A DNA stretch of 64,000 nucleotides from Haladaptatus sp. R4 (lineage in GTDB: Archaea > Halobacteriota > Halobacteria > Halobacteriales > Haladaptataceae), in NCBI RefSeq assembly GCF_001625445.1, contig NZ_LWHG01000028.1, positions 465,313 through 529,312 on the forward strand, given 5' to 3'. The position numbers and the translations under genes were made by a program. The notes below the pieces were generated by a model, which saw nothing but the letters and a program-made list of their open reading frames with translations, was not told the DNA's origin and did no database searches. Shown piece after piece: positions 1-8,226 of the stretch (within the stretch, counting starts at the first letter, position 1; each line of letters begins with the position of its first letter).

Positions 1-229
1 GGAGGTTTTCGGCGCAGGAAATCAGGGCCTCGTCGATTTCGAGGCCGGTCACGATTTCCGCATCGACGATGTACTCGCGTTCCTCCTCGGGGGTTCTCGC
101 TCGAACGATTTCGTGGTTCGGCAGTCGCTCACGAAGTTCGGCAACGTAATCGGACATCGGCATGCCGTGCGTTCCTCTGCTCAGTACGAGCACGGTCGGT
201 GCCTCGGATCCGGTTTCGGCGTCGGTCAT
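1..229 (-). CDS. D-2-hydroxyacid dehydrogenase, N-terminal part (cut by window edge)
   Basis: The first 76 codons of a minus-strand gene whose 3' part lies left of the window. The start ATG is at 229. After a short acidic tail comes a beta strand (PTVLVLSRG), then a stretch ending in IVTGLEIDEALI and CAENL. This matches the start of the catalytic domain of NAD-dependent D-2-hydroxyacid dehydrogenases (phosphoglycerate dehydrogenase or glyoxylate reductase type). The Rossmann domain and catalytic Arg/Glu/His are outside the window, so the substrate cannot be judged. The family is inferred from the N-terminal pattern only. Confidence 0.65.
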   Translation of the reverse strand, partial: MTDAETGSEAPTVLVLSRGTHGMPMSDYVAELRERLPNHEIVRARTPEEEREYIVDAEIVTGLEIDEALISCAENL

Positions 230-329
230 ACACCCGGTTTCTCGCCGGAAGGAAATAGAAGTAGGTGTCCCGGAACATCATACCTCCGTCCTGGCGTTCG
301 AGCATCACACGACGGTCGAATTGCAGACT

Positions 330-382
330 GACGGTCGAATCACGGATGGACGGTCGAATCACGGATGGACGGTCGAATCACG
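330..382. repeat. 19-bp tandem repeat, about 2.7 copies
   Basis: The unit GACGGTCGAATCACGGATG starts at 330, 349 and 368, the third copy incomplete. A related GACGGTCGAA lies at 311. The array overlaps the last codons of the frame-disrupted hydrolase and extends its C-terminus with a repeated (I)RDSTVHP-like sequence, so copy number would change the protein end. Confidence 0.85.
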
Positions 383-1344
383 ATGTGGTGGCGAGAGGTG
401 GTCTGCCAGAAAGTCGTACACTCGCTGTCGGGAATCCCGGGCGAATCGCGATTCGTTGAGTTCGAAGTCGTGACCGCCGGGAGCGTCGTCGTAACACTCG
501 TATTCGAACTCCGCGCCGACGTCGCGCAGGGATTCGACGAGCGACTCGACTTCGGAGTGATGGACGTCGCCGTCGTGGTCGTCGCGTTGATCCGGAGCGG
601 GGTTCCCGTGGCGACTGCTTGATGGGCGGGCGAACGCTTGCGGTACCGGTCCGGGTCGGCGTCCGGCGTGGTACCGAGGTGATAGTTCGCCGTGTACAGG
701 CGGTGGTATCCCTCGTCCTTGTACTTCCAGCGCTCCAGCAAGTCGGAGACGGGTGCGCCAGCGTAGGCGACGGCGTAGGAATCGGGATACCGAAACACGG
801 ACAACAGGGCGTGTAACCCGCCGTGGCTCCACCCCACGACGCCGATCCGTTCGTCGTCGACCTCCGCTCGGTCGGCGGCCCAGTTGCGCGCGGCGAGCGT
901 GTCGGCGATCTCGTGGCCGCCGTAGTCGATGGCTTCGTAGTGTTCGCGGCCGTATCCGGTGCTTCCACGATACTCAGGAGAAACGACGACGTACCCCTCG
1001 TCGAGCAGTTCCCGAACGACGCTCACGTACTTCGTCGAGAAGTTGTCGTGAATCCCACCGTGGACGAGGACGATTGCGGGGCGCGACGAAGCGGTATCGT
1101 CGTCCGAGGAACTGTCGCCCGGGAAAAACGCGTACGTCGGAATTTCGAGTTCGACATCGGTGTTCGGAATCGGGGGACCGAGCAGGGTGAACTTCCGAAC
1201 GCGAGCGTCGGGGAGTTCGTGATACCAGCGGTTATCGTCCGTCTTCTGCTGGAGGATGTCGAGTCGATGGTCGAGTCGGTTATCGAACTCGTTGCCGTCG
1301 GTCCCGCCAAGCCATCGGTGTACGTCATCGGCGTGATCGTCCAT
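359..1344 (-). pseudogene. Alpha/beta-hydrolase (prolyl-oligopeptidase type), frame disrupted near 576
   Basis: A roughly 330-residue serine hydrolase. Seen: strand-turn VLVHGG (oxyanion region), SPEYRGSTGYG, the nucleophile elbow GWSHGG and, in a second frame, the C-terminal DDAPGGHDF carrying the catalytic His. The reading frame changes near 576; adding one base (AA for A in ACGACCACGAC, minus strand) restores a normal C-terminus ending at 359. I prefer the ATG at 1344 to the one at 1356, because a TATA-like element (TATTTAT, 1370-1376) sits about 29 nt upstream, as expected for a leaderless mRNA. The last codons overlap a 19-bp tandem repeat. Either a real pseudogene or, more likely, a consensus error. 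Confidence 0.75.
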
Positions 1345-1369
1345 TATCGAGACCATGACCGCCCGGATG

Positions 1370-1376
1370 ATAAATA
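1370..1376 (-). promoter_or_regulatory. TATA-like box of the hydrolase gene
   Basis: On the minus strand this reads TATTTAT. Its centre is about 29 nt from the ATG at 1344 and only 17 nt from the ATG at 1356, which decides the start in favour of 1344 if the transcript is leaderless, as is common in haloarchaea. Confidence 0.5.
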
Positions 1377-1473
1377 CAGGGTGGATATGGGTAGAAATAT
1401 ATATGTTTTCCGGTTTGGGTAATTAGCCCCACGAAATCGACCACCGGTCGCCGTTCACGGGATCGAGTCGGTC

Positions 1474-1593
1474 TTATTCTCGTTCGCTTCGCTGTCGACG
1501 GACTTCCCGAACCAGTGCGCCGACTCCGATCGCGAGGACGCCGAGGGCCAACACCCACGGCCCTGTCTGTCGGTCTCCCGGTTGCTTGGACAC
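1474..1593 (-). CDS. 39-residue single-TM microprotein
   Basis: A GTG start at 1593 lies one base after the TAG stop of the upstream HEWD gene, so the two are probably co-translated. The product begins SKQPGDRQTG, then has one hydrophobic segment (WVLALGVLAIGVGALV) and a basic tail VREVRRQRSERE. This looks like a small membrane anchor with a charged cytoplasmic end. No function is recognised. Support comes from the tight spacing, the clear hydrophobic profile and GC-rich third codon positions. Confidence 0.55.
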   Translation of the reverse strand: MSKQPGDRQTGPWVLALGVLAIGVGALVREVRRQRSERE

Positions 1594-1594
1594 G

Positions 1595-1759
1595 CTATTC
1601 TCTAATCGGGCTGTGGGATCCGTTGATGTCCCACTCGTGAATACAGAAGGGTCGTCCTTCGTTCCCCGTGATCTTCCAGTTGTGGTCCGATTCGTCCCAC
1701 GAGTCCTCCCGTCCGCACGCCACGCACTGCCGTCGGTTGGGTCGGTTGAGTTCAGCCAT
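1595..1759 (-). CDS. HEWD family small protein
   Basis: A 54-residue soluble protein starting MAELNRPNRRQC. It contains one CxxC knuckle (CVACGRE), a tryptophan pair region and the signature HEWDINGSH near the C-terminus that names the haloarchaeal HEWD family. Function is unknown. With a single CxxC plus downstream Cys/His it may bind one metal ion. An in-frame ATG one codon upstream (1762) is an equal start. Transcribed away from the YbhB-like gene at 1838, with the 39-residue membrane protein immediately downstream. Confidence 0.75.
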   Translation of the reverse strand: MAELNRPNRRQCVACGREDSWDESDHNWKITGNEGRPFCIHEWDINGSHSPIRE

Positions 1760-1837
1760 CATACCCGAGAAACGACGTGCAGGCACTTAAGCAGACGGCA
1801 ACAGGGCATTTTACCGCGGGCGTCGAACGTCCCATCG

Positions 1838-2431
1838 ATGCTCCGAAGACGGACCTTCCTCGTCGGCGTCGCTGGGGGAGGCGTGGCCCTGTCGGGGTGC
1901 ACAGGCGTTCGCCACGATGGGAACGACCGGACGACGCGAACGGAATCGAGGCCGAACACCATGACGGAATTCAAAACGACCGCGTTCGAGGACGGCGGCC
2001 GCGTGCCGACCGAGTTCACCTGTAGCGGAAAGGACCGCTCGCCACCGCTCGAAATCTCGTCGGTCCCGAACGACACGGAATCGCTCGCCATCATCGTCGA
2101 CGACCCCGACGCACCGAGCGGAATCTTCACCCACTGGTTGCTGTGGAACCTCCCGCCGAACACCCACCGGATCGGGGGCGGCGTTCCGGGATCGAAGACG
2201 GTCGATTCGCTCGGCGGGGCACGACAGGGGACGAACGGATTCGACGAAATCGGTTACCGCGGTCCCTGCCCGCCGAAGGGCGACGGCCCGCACACCTACC
2301 GATTCACGCTGTACCTGCTCGACGAGAAACTCGGACTCGACGCGGGTGCGAAACGCGACGTCCTATTGAACGCGATGGACGGGAAACGACAGGGTAGCAC
2401 CCGATTCACGGCGAAATTCGGACGGGGATAG
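1838..2431 (+). CDS. YbhB/YbcL (Raf-kinase-inhibitor-like, PEBP) lipoprotein
   Basis: 197 residues. The N-terminus MLRRRTFL with a hydrophobic run and lipobox ALSGC predicts Tat or Sec export and lipid anchoring on the outer face of the membrane. The mature part has the PEBP fold signatures of the bacterial/archaeal YbhB group: FTCSGKDRSPPLEIS, DDPDAPSGIFTHWLLWNLP and YRGPCPPKGDGPHTYRFTLY. PEBP proteins have an anion-binding pocket; the ligand here is unknown. The ATG at 1838 is chosen because the signal sequence begins there and a TATTTTA-like box lies about 27 nt upstream. Confidence 0.85.
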   Translation: MLRRRTFLVGVAGGGVALSGCTGVRHDGNDRTTRTESRPNTMTEFKTTAFEDGGRVPTEFTCSGKDRSPPLEISSVPNDTESLAIIVDDPDAPSGIFTHWLLWNLPPNTHRIGGGVPGSKTVDSLGGARQGTNGFDEIGYRGPCPPKGDGPHTYRFTLYLLDEKLGLDAGAKRDVLLNAMDGKRQGSTRFTAKFGRG

Positions 2432-2467
2432 TGAACTTATTTCGTCCCACGACGGTGACGACCAGTA

Positions 2468-3006
2468 ATGAACGATTTCTCTGTACGCCAAGAGCAGGCG
2501 ACCGAGATCGATGAAATCAGCGACGTCGTCGCCGCGGCGTTCGGCCGCCGCGACGAGGCGGACATCGTTGCGGCACTCCGCGAGTCGTCCGAATTTCGTC
2601 CTGCGTTGTCGCTCGTCGCTCACCGTGACGACGAAATCGTCGGCCACGTCATGTTCACGGACGCCACGCTCGATGACGACGAAGAACGAGGGGCGCTCGT
2701 GCTCGCGCCGCTCGCCGTCGCGCCCGACCACCAGCGTTCGGGCGTCGGGAGCCGACTCGTCCGAATCGGCCTCGACGCGCCCGGACGGCGGGTGACGACC
2801 TCGTCTTTCTCCACGGAGATCCGAACTACTACGGACGGTTCGGATTCACGGCGGCCGTCGCCGCCGGGTTCGAGAATCCGCTCGACTCGTCCGACGAAGC
2901 GTTTCAGGTGTTCGACCTGGCGGGCGATGGGTCGGATGAAACCTCGGGGATTGCCACGGATGAAACCATAAGGACGCTTACCTATCCGGCTCCGCTCCGG
3001 GAGTGA
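2468..3006 (+). pseudogene. GNAT N-acetyltransferase, frame disrupted near 2779
   Basis: The N-terminal half is a clean GNAT domain: FSVRQEQATEIDEI, DEIVGHVMF, then PLAVAPDHQRSGVGSRLV, the acetyl-CoA pyrophosphate loop (Q/RxxGxG/A). The continuation (DDLVFLHGDPNYYGRFGF, then AAGFENPL) lies in another frame and ends at the TGA at 3004-3006. One added G in GACGCGCCCGG near 2779 rejoins them into a normal ~179-residue enzyme of the YhbS type. Probably a consensus indel. Substrate unknown. Confidence 0.75.
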
Positions 3007-3122
3007 AATCTCATTTCTCTTCTCGGTTCTCGGTTCCTGATTCCCGATTCCCCGTTCCCCATTCCCGATTTTCGGCCGCCAGTCGATACAGCGAAGTTAC
3101 CGGGGAAACGATTTCACATTCC

Positions 3123-3446
3123 ATGATAAAGATGGTCGATTTGCTGGTCCGCAAGGACGGCATGAGCCACGAGGAGTTCGAGGAGTACTGGCTGGACGAA
3201 CACTCCGAACTGGCGAAGGAACTCCCCAACGTCAAGAAGTACGTTACCTCCGTCTCGAAGGACCCCGAGAAGGCGGGCTACGACGGCGTCCTCGAACTCT
3301 ACTTCGACTCGACGGCGGACATGAAGGCCGCGTTCGACTCCGAGAAGGGAAAGGAAGTCATGGCCGACGCCGCGGAGTTCATCGACATGGAACAGGGTCC
3401 GACGCTCATCCTCGACGAGACGGTACAGTTGGACGAACTAAACTAG
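3123..3446 (+). CDS. EthD-domain protein
   Basis: 107 residues starting MIKMVDLLVRKDGMSHEEF. The ferredoxin-like EthD pattern is clear: YWLDEHSELAKELP, YDGVLELYFDS, then AFDSEKGKEVMADAAEFID. EthD proteins are small dimeric alpha/beta barrels, sometimes ring-modifying or accessory proteins of redox enzymes; the role here is not evident. Starts upstream of 3123 are rejected because that stretch (3003-3110) is low-complexity, with repeated TTCCCGATTCCC-like words. Confidence 0.8.
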   Translation: MIKMVDLLVRKDGMSHEEFEEYWLDEHSELAKELPNVKKYVTSVSKDPEKAGYDGVLELYFDSTADMKAAFDSEKGKEVMADAAEFIDMEQGPTLILDETVQLDELN

Positions 3447-3501
3447 TCGAACCAACGTAGTTCGGGGAAAGGGACACCCTTTTTCGTGTCGTAGCGAACG
3501 C

Positions 3502-3990
3502 ATGGAGATAGTCCGCCGTCAATCGTTCTCGTGGCGCGAAGTGCCTGCCCTGCTCGTGAGCATCGTCGTCTGTGAACTGGCGGGAATCGTTCCCTCGATA
3601 CTGACCGCAACCTCGGTGGCGACGTGGTACACGACGCTTCAAAAACCCGGATTCACACCGCCGAGTTGGGTGTTCGGACCGTTGTGGACGACGCTGTATC
3701 TCTTGATGGGAATCGCGCTCTATCTCGTCTGGCGACGAGGTGACAACCGATTCGCGCTGGGTGTTTTCGCCGTTCAACTCGTCCTGAACGCGAGTTGGAC
3801 GCTCGTCTTCTTCGGCATGCAGTGGCCCGCGGGAGGACTGGCCGTCATCCTCGCCCTGCTCGTCGCCATCGTCGCGACGATGGTCGCGTTCGCTCGCATC
3901 GACCGGCGGGCGGCCGCGCTGCTCGTCCCCTACCTCTGTTGGGTCAGCTTCGCCACCCTGCTGAACTACGAACTTTGGCGGCTGAACTGA
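3502..3990 (+). CDS. TspO/MBR family tryptophan-rich sensory membrane protein
   Basis: 162 residues with five predicted membrane helices. The family marks are present: LQKPGFTPPSWVFGPLWTTLY between TM1 and TM2, NASWTLVFFGMQWPAGG, and the terminal LLNYELWRLN. TspO proteins bind porphyrins and other tetrapyrroles and modulate stress or pigment responses. The gene stands alone between the EthD gene and dph2, all on the plus strand. Confidence 0.9.
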   Translation: MEIVRRQSFSWREVPALLVSIVVCELAGIVPSILTATSVATWYTTLQKPGFTPPSWVFGPLWTTLYLLMGIALYLVWRRGDNRFALGVFAVQLVLNASWTLVFFGMQWPAGGLAVILALLVAIVATMVAFARIDRRAAALLVPYLCWVSFATLLNYELWRLN

Positions 3991-4050
3991 GCGAGGAGGG
4001 AGAAACCGGGAACGTCGGGGTTAAAAGTTCTCGGCCGCAAGGGAGGTGTA

Positions 4051-5088
4051 ATGAGCGAACAGAGCGAGTACAGCGAGGGAGACCTCCGAAACACCGGGAT
4101 GGCTCTCAAACACGACCGGGAATGGGATTACGAACTCGAACGCATCATCGAAGCGGTCGAGGAGCGCGACGCCGAAAAAGTGGGACTGCAGTTCCCCGAG
4201 GGACTCAAACGCCGCGGCCCGCAGGTGGCCGACGACCTCCGCGAACTGCTCCCCGACGACGTGACGATTCTTCTCTCGGGGCAACCCTGTTACGGAGCCT
4301 GTGACCTGGACACCTACCTGATGAAGCGCACCGACGTGTTCGTCCACTTCGGCCACTCGCCGATGAAGAACACGGACAAGGTCATCTACGTCCCGCTGTT
4401 CTCGAACGTGGACGTCTTCCCCATCATGGAGGAGTCGATGGAGGAACTCGAAGTCGGCGATATCGGCCTCGTCACGACCGCTCAGCACATGAACCAGTTC
4501 GAGCGGATGCGGGAATGGCTCGAAGAGCGCGGCTTCGACGTGCACACGCGGCGCGGCGACGACCGACTCACCCACGAGGGACAGGTTCTCGGCTGCAACT
4601 ACGCCTCGGCGGACATCGACGCCGACCAAGTGCTGTACGTCGGCGGCGGGAAGTTCCACCCGCTCGGACTGGCGATGGAGCATCCCGACAAGACGGTCGT
4701 CATCGCCGACCCCGTGAACAACGTCGTCACCGTGGCGGACACGGAAAAATTCCTCAAACAGCGCTACGGCGCGGTCCACCGCGCGATGGACGCCGAGAAG
4801 TGGGGCGTCATCTTCTGCACGAAAATCGGACAGGGTCGCTGGGACGTCGCACAGGACATCCTCGACGGGAACGAGAACGCCTACCTCATCACGATGGACG
4901 AGGTGACGCCGGATAGGTTGAGAAACTTCGACATGGACGCCTTCGTCAACACCGGGTGCCCGCGCATCACCACCGACGACGGTCCGCGATTCCACAAGCC
5001 CATGCTCACGCCCGGCGAGTACGAAATCGCCGTCGGCAACGAACCGTTAGATTCCCTCGAATTCGACACCTTCCACGGCACGTGGTAG
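4051..5088 (+). CDS. dph2: 2-(3-amino-3-carboxypropyl)histidine synthase (diphthamide step 1)
   Basis: 345 residues. Archaeal Dph2 is a homodimeric non-classical radical-SAM enzyme that transfers the aminocarboxypropyl group of SAM to a histidine of elongation factor 2. Three [4Fe-4S]-binding cysteine regions are visible: GQPCYGACD (about residues 78-85), VLGCNY (about 187) and VNTGCPR (about 300). Also seen are QFPEGLKRRGPQVADDL and the conserved FVHFGHSPM. An apparent ribosome-binding site (GGAGG) precedes the ATG, and TTAAAAG about 27 nt upstream is a possible TATA box. Probably a single-gene unit. Confidence 0.93.
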   Translation: MSEQSEYSEGDLRNTGMALKHDREWDYELERIIEAVEERDAEKVGLQFPEGLKRRGPQVADDLRELLPDDVTILLSGQPCYGACDLDTYLMKRTDVFVHFGHSPMKNTDKVIYVPLFSNVDVFPIMEESMEELEVGDIGLVTTAQHMNQFERMREWLEERGFDVHTRRGDDRLTHEGQVLGCNYASADIDADQVLYVGGGKFHPLGLAMEHPDKTVVIADPVNNVVTVADTEKFLKQRYGAVHRAMDAEKWGVIFCTKIGQGRWDVAQDILDGNENAYLITMDEVTPDRLRNFDMDAFVNTGCPRITTDDGPRFHKPMLTPGEYEIAVGNEPLDSLEFDTFHGTW

Positions 5089-5230
5089 GAAAATATTTGT
5101 AGCGCTTTTCTCTCCTTTCTCGCCGCAACTCCGTCCAGGATATCTCTCCCTTCGTTTCGATGACACTCGAATTCTCGATTCGCGGACCGAACTCCCCGCT
5201 CTCATACTCGTCCAGTGCCGACCACAAAAG

Positions 5231-5258
5231 CGTTGCATTCCAAAGTCTTAATGCAACG
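5231..5258. promoter_or_regulatory. Perfect 9-bp inverted repeat, candidate operator
   Basis: The arms CGTTGCATT (5231-5239) and AATGCAACG (5250-5258) are exact reverse complements with a 10-nt spacer. The site ends 20 nt before the ATG of the winged-helix gene at 5278 and overlaps the likely TATA position (CTTAATG). This fits autorepression by the downstream regulator. Confidence 0.6.
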
Positions 5259-5277
5259 GAAATGCGTACCATTTAGT

Positions 5278-5811
5278 ATGGTAGAAAACACGGAATCTGC
5301 CGAAGCTGAAGAACAACCCATGACGGAGCAACCGCTGACCAGCGGCCACGTCGAACGAACCATCCTGAACCATATGGTCGGCGACGACTCCGAACGCTCA
5401 ACGCCGACGACCGTCGGCGGCGTGTTGGACGACATCGCGGCGGTCATCAGGCGAGGCGAATACGGCAACATCGGCCCGCGGACAGCCGAAAGCGGCACGG
5501 TCCGCCAATCGACCATCCGACGGACGTTCACGCAACTCCGCGAGAAAGGGCTCGTCCGGCGCGTCGAGGAACTCTCCGAGTCGGAACTACGGGAGGATCG
5601 ATTCGATTTGGGAACCTCAAATGGCGACCGCGCCGACCCGAACGCCTACTCCGAAACTTCGGACGACTCCCGCGTCACCGACTGGATTCTCACCGACAAC
5701 GGCCGTCAGGAGGTCGAACGCCTCGACGCGCGCTACGCCGCCGAACTGGACGAACTCGCCGCGCGGTACGGCCGCCCGCGCGGCGAGACAACCGATAGAA
5801 TCGACGCGTAA
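5278..5811 (+). CDS. Winged-helix DNA-binding protein
   Basis: 177 residues. An acidic disordered lead (ENTESAEAEEQPM) is followed by a helix-rich wHTH core: HVERTILNHMVGD, VGGVLDDIAAVIRRGEYG, TVRQSTIRRTFTQLREKGLVRRVEE, then a wing and a C-terminal helix DWILTDNGRQEVERLDARYAAELDEL. The layout resembles PadR or other haloarchaeal transcriptional regulators; no ligand domain is seen. The ATG at 5278 is preferred because the coding sequence upstream crosses the palindrome at 5231-5258, which is more sensible as an operator. The gene converges on the lipase gene across a shared terminator. Confidence 0.7.
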   Translation: MVENTESAEAEEQPMTEQPLTSGHVERTILNHMVGDDSERSTPTTVGGVLDDIAAVIRRGEYGNIGPRTAESGTVRQSTIRRTFTQLREKGLVRRVEELSESELREDRFDLGTSNGDRADPNAYSETSDDSRVTDWILTDNGRQEVERLDARYAAELDELAARYGRPRGETTDRIDA

Positions 5812-5916
5812 ATCCGGTTCCGTGTTTCGTGCTCTGATTCACTCCTTCGTCGTTCGTCAGAACTGCGTCGGAACGGGTTCTGACTGGGTCCAGTTCGCTA
5901 CGCTCACTGAAACTGC

Positions 5917-5935
5917 GAAAAAGCGGAGCTTTTTC
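5917..5935. terminator. Hairpin with A/T arms between convergent genes
   Basis: GAAAAAGC, loop GGA, GCTTTTTC forms an 8-bp perfect stem with T-runs on both strands. It lies between the wHTH gene (plus strand, ends 5811) and the lipase gene (minus strand, ends 5955), so it can serve both. Flanking imperfect copies of a TTCGCTWCGCTCA(C/T)(T/C)GAAACT word (about 5892-5914 and 5944-5966) are typical haloarchaeal intergenic repeats. Confidence 0.55.
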
Positions 5936-5954
5936 TGGCTCTCCTTCGCTTCGC

Positions 5955-6872
5955 TCATCGAAACTCCCCAACGACCGCAGGCATACACCCGTCGCCGGGT
6001 TCGTGATACGAGAAGTGGTCGGGGACGTAATCGACGTTGTGGTCCTCGTAGTTCTCCGGCGGCGTCCCTTCACATCCCGATTCCCCGACGGCGGAGTCGA
6101 ACTCGGCGGTTCCATAGGCCCACGTGAGCACCTGATCGTCGGATTTCCAGAAGTTGTCGAACTCGCCGACGACGTTGGCGATGGCGGGACCGTACTCGCC
6201 GTCGACGGCCACCGATTCGTCGTCGGCGGCCCCGCCCAGCAGGGTCGCCGATTCGACGTAATCGCTGTAGCCGAGCGAGTCGAGCGCCCCGATGGTCGAT
6301 GGGACGACCCGCCCGCCGAGCGAGTGGCCGATGAGGCGGACGCGAGCGCCGGTTCGGGCGCGGTAGTCGGTGATGAAGTTGGCGAGTTTCGCGCCGTTTC
6401 GCTCCGCGATGTCCGTCGCGGGCCACCACTGGTCGATGCGCGTGTCCGAGTCGTAACTGAACCCGATGACCGGATGGGTGTAGCCGTTGTTCCGGAGTGA
6501 GGTTTTGACTGTCTCGAAGTGGTCGGGCGCCTCGTCCGGCGCGACCAACCACCCGTGAACCGAGATGACGACTTCCTCCGGATTCGCGCTCCCGTAGCCC
6601 GGTATGTCCCCGACGGTGCTGTAATCCCACTTCGTGTGCCCGTCGGTCAACTCCTCCTCGTACAGCCAGTTGATGTCGAAATGACCGCGCGTCGTCGCGC
6701 GGGGGAAATCCGCGGGTCCGGTGATGTCCCCGTCGTCGCCTTCGAACCCGGCGGCGGTTCCGGTGACGCCGACCAGTCCGACCGCCGCCGCGGCCGTCCC
6801 TTTCAGCATGGTCCGACGGGTTATCTCGGTCGTTTCGGTCGCCTCTGAGTTTCTGTCGGTGTCGCGCGGCAT
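5955..6872 (-). CDS. Tat-exported lipase-like alpha/beta hydrolase
   Basis: 305 residues. The N-terminus has a twin-arginine motif (TRRTMLKG), a hydrophobic stretch (AAAAVGLVGVTGTAAG) and a likely cleavage site, so it acts outside the cell. The catalytic domain shows VISVHGWL (oxyanion strand), IGFSYDSDT, nucleophile elbow GHSLGG (about residue 190) and a C-terminal DHFSYH holding the probable catalytic His. This matches secreted haloarchaeal lipase/esterase-type proteins. The ATG at 6872 is chosen over 6953 because it places the Tat signal near the N-terminus. Confidence 0.85.
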   Translation of the reverse strand: MPRDTDRNSEATETTEITRRTMLKGTAAAAVGLVGVTGTAAGFEGDDGDITGPADFPRATTRGHFDINWLYEEELTDGHTKWDYSTVGDIPGYGSANPEEVVISVHGWLVAPDEAPDHFETVKTSLRNNGYTHPVIGFSYDSDTRIDQWWPATDIAERNGAKLANFITDYRARTGARVRLIGHSLGGRVVPSTIGALDSLGYSDYVESATLLGGAADDESVAVDGEYGPAIANVVGEFDNFWKSDDQVLTWAYGTAEFDSAVGESGCEGTPPENYEDHNVDYVPDHFSYHEPGDGCMPAVVGEFR

Positions 6873-7148
6873 GAATTCATAGAGCCCATTCCAGATATTA
6901 AATCTGTTGCAAAATTCGTTAGGGTTTCTGTTCGCGAGATCGAATACATCCATCCGAGCGGTTTCACGCGTCCTTACGCCCGATTCGATATATCCGTCCC
7001 TCGTACTCGATGACCCGCGACTCCGACACGGAAATCGCCGTTCGGTTCACGTCGAGGGTGACCCGGCGAACAGCCGTTTGACCAACCGAGATTACTACTA
7101 GACATACACAAACCTTTTTGTATTCCCAGTAGGTATTGTGTGGTAACC

Positions 7149-7547
7149 ATGAGCGTAACTCGTCCATCCACGATCGAAACCGCAATCGAAGGCTGCCGAC
7201 CCACCGACAAAACCCCGGTAACGCTCGAAGCGACTGCGCTTCCGTCCTCGCGCGACGACCTGCGCGACCTGCAAACGGAACTCGCCGCGAACGATTTCGT
7301 CCCGGCCGGTGTGACGGTCGAAGCCTGTTTCGACGCCGACTGCTCGTTCGCCACGCAGGACGAGGCCGACCGGATTCGGGAGTACATCCGAACCGCCGCG
7401 TTCATCGGCGCGGGTACCGTCACCGTCGAATTCGATACCGTCGAAGACGAGTCGAAAGTCCGCCCATCCCTCGCCGCGCTGAAGGAGCGTGCCCGCCGCG
7501 AAGGCGTCACGCTCGAACTGGACGGACCGCTGACGCTGAACGCCTGA
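7149..7547 (+). CDS. Conserved haloarchaeal protein of unknown function
   Basis: 132 residues, soluble and acidic, starting MSVTRPSTIETAIEG. It contains two Cys (EGCRP, EACFDADCSF) and an alpha/beta pattern: TPVTLEATALPSSRDDLRDLQTEL, then FIGAGTVTVEF and LAALKERARREGVTLELDGPLTL. I do not recognise a named domain; paralogous haloarchaeal short proteins share this style. A T-rich box (CCTTTTTGTA, about 7113-7122) lies some 30 nt upstream. The ATG at 7140 is an alternative start. Confidence 0.65.
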   Translation: MSVTRPSTIETAIEGCRPTDKTPVTLEATALPSSRDDLRDLQTELAANDFVPAGVTVEACFDADCSFATQDEADRIREYIRTAAFIGAGTVTVEFDTVEDESKVRPSLAALKERARREGVTLELDGPLTLNA

Positions 7548-7596
7548 TCCGATCTAAAACCTGTCTCTTACGTCGTCCCACCGCGTCCACCCGATC

Positions 7597-8226
7597 ATGG
7601 GAAAACGCGCGCTGGAACGACGTCTCTCTGCCGTCTCCACGTTCGACCAGCCACGCGTCGAGTTGGAGCAGTACCCGACACCCGCGGACCTCGCGGCCCA
7701 CCTCGTCCATCTCGCGGACATCCATCACGATATCGCGGGGAAAATCGTCCTCGACCTCGGAACCGGAACCGGAATGCTCGCCATCGGCGCGGCGACTCGT
7801 TTGCCAGCGCGCGTCGTCGGTCTCGACTGCGATCCGACCGCGTTGGCACAAGCGCGGGAGAACGAGCGTCGAGTCGAACCGTCCGCTTCCATCGACTGGC
7901 TACTGGGCGATGCGACCCGTGTACCGCTCTACACCGCCGAGTCCGACTCCCCCGTCACCGTCCTGATGAACCCACCGTTTGGGGCACAGGAAGGCAACGA
8001 ACACGCTGACCGGGCATTTCTCGAAACGACCGCTGACATCGCGGACGTGTCCTACTCGATTCACAACGAGGGAAGTGTGGAGTTCGTCGAATCCTTCGCC
8101 GACGACGCCGACGCCGAAGTGACACACGCGTATCGTGCGGAACTGCCGCTCTCGCGGCAGTTCGAGTTCCAGCAACGGGAGCGGACGGTTCTCGACGCCG
8201 AGGTTTTCAGAATCGAGTGGCGTTAG
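7597..8226 (+). CDS. METTL5-like N6-adenine methyltransferase
   Basis: 209 residues. Class I SAM-dependent fold: motif I VLDLGTGTGMLAIGA (about residues 50-64), acidic loop VVGLDCDPTAL, and the catalytic NPPFG motif (about residue 127) that defines amino-group N6-adenine methyltransferases. The N-terminal RRLSAVSTFDQPRVELEQYPTP is typical of METTL5 homologues that modify small-subunit rRNA. Its stop overlaps by four bases the stop of the convergent rhomboid gene. Confidence 0.85.
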   Translation: MGKRALERRLSAVSTFDQPRVELEQYPTPADLAAHLVHLADIHHDIAGKIVLDLGTGTGMLAIGAATRLPARVVGLDCDPTALAQARENERRVEPSASIDWLLGDATRVPLYTAESDSPVTVLMNPPFGAQEGNEHADRAFLETTADIADVSYSIHNEGSVEFVESFADDADAEVTHAYRAELPLSRQFEFQQRERTVLDAEVFRIEWR

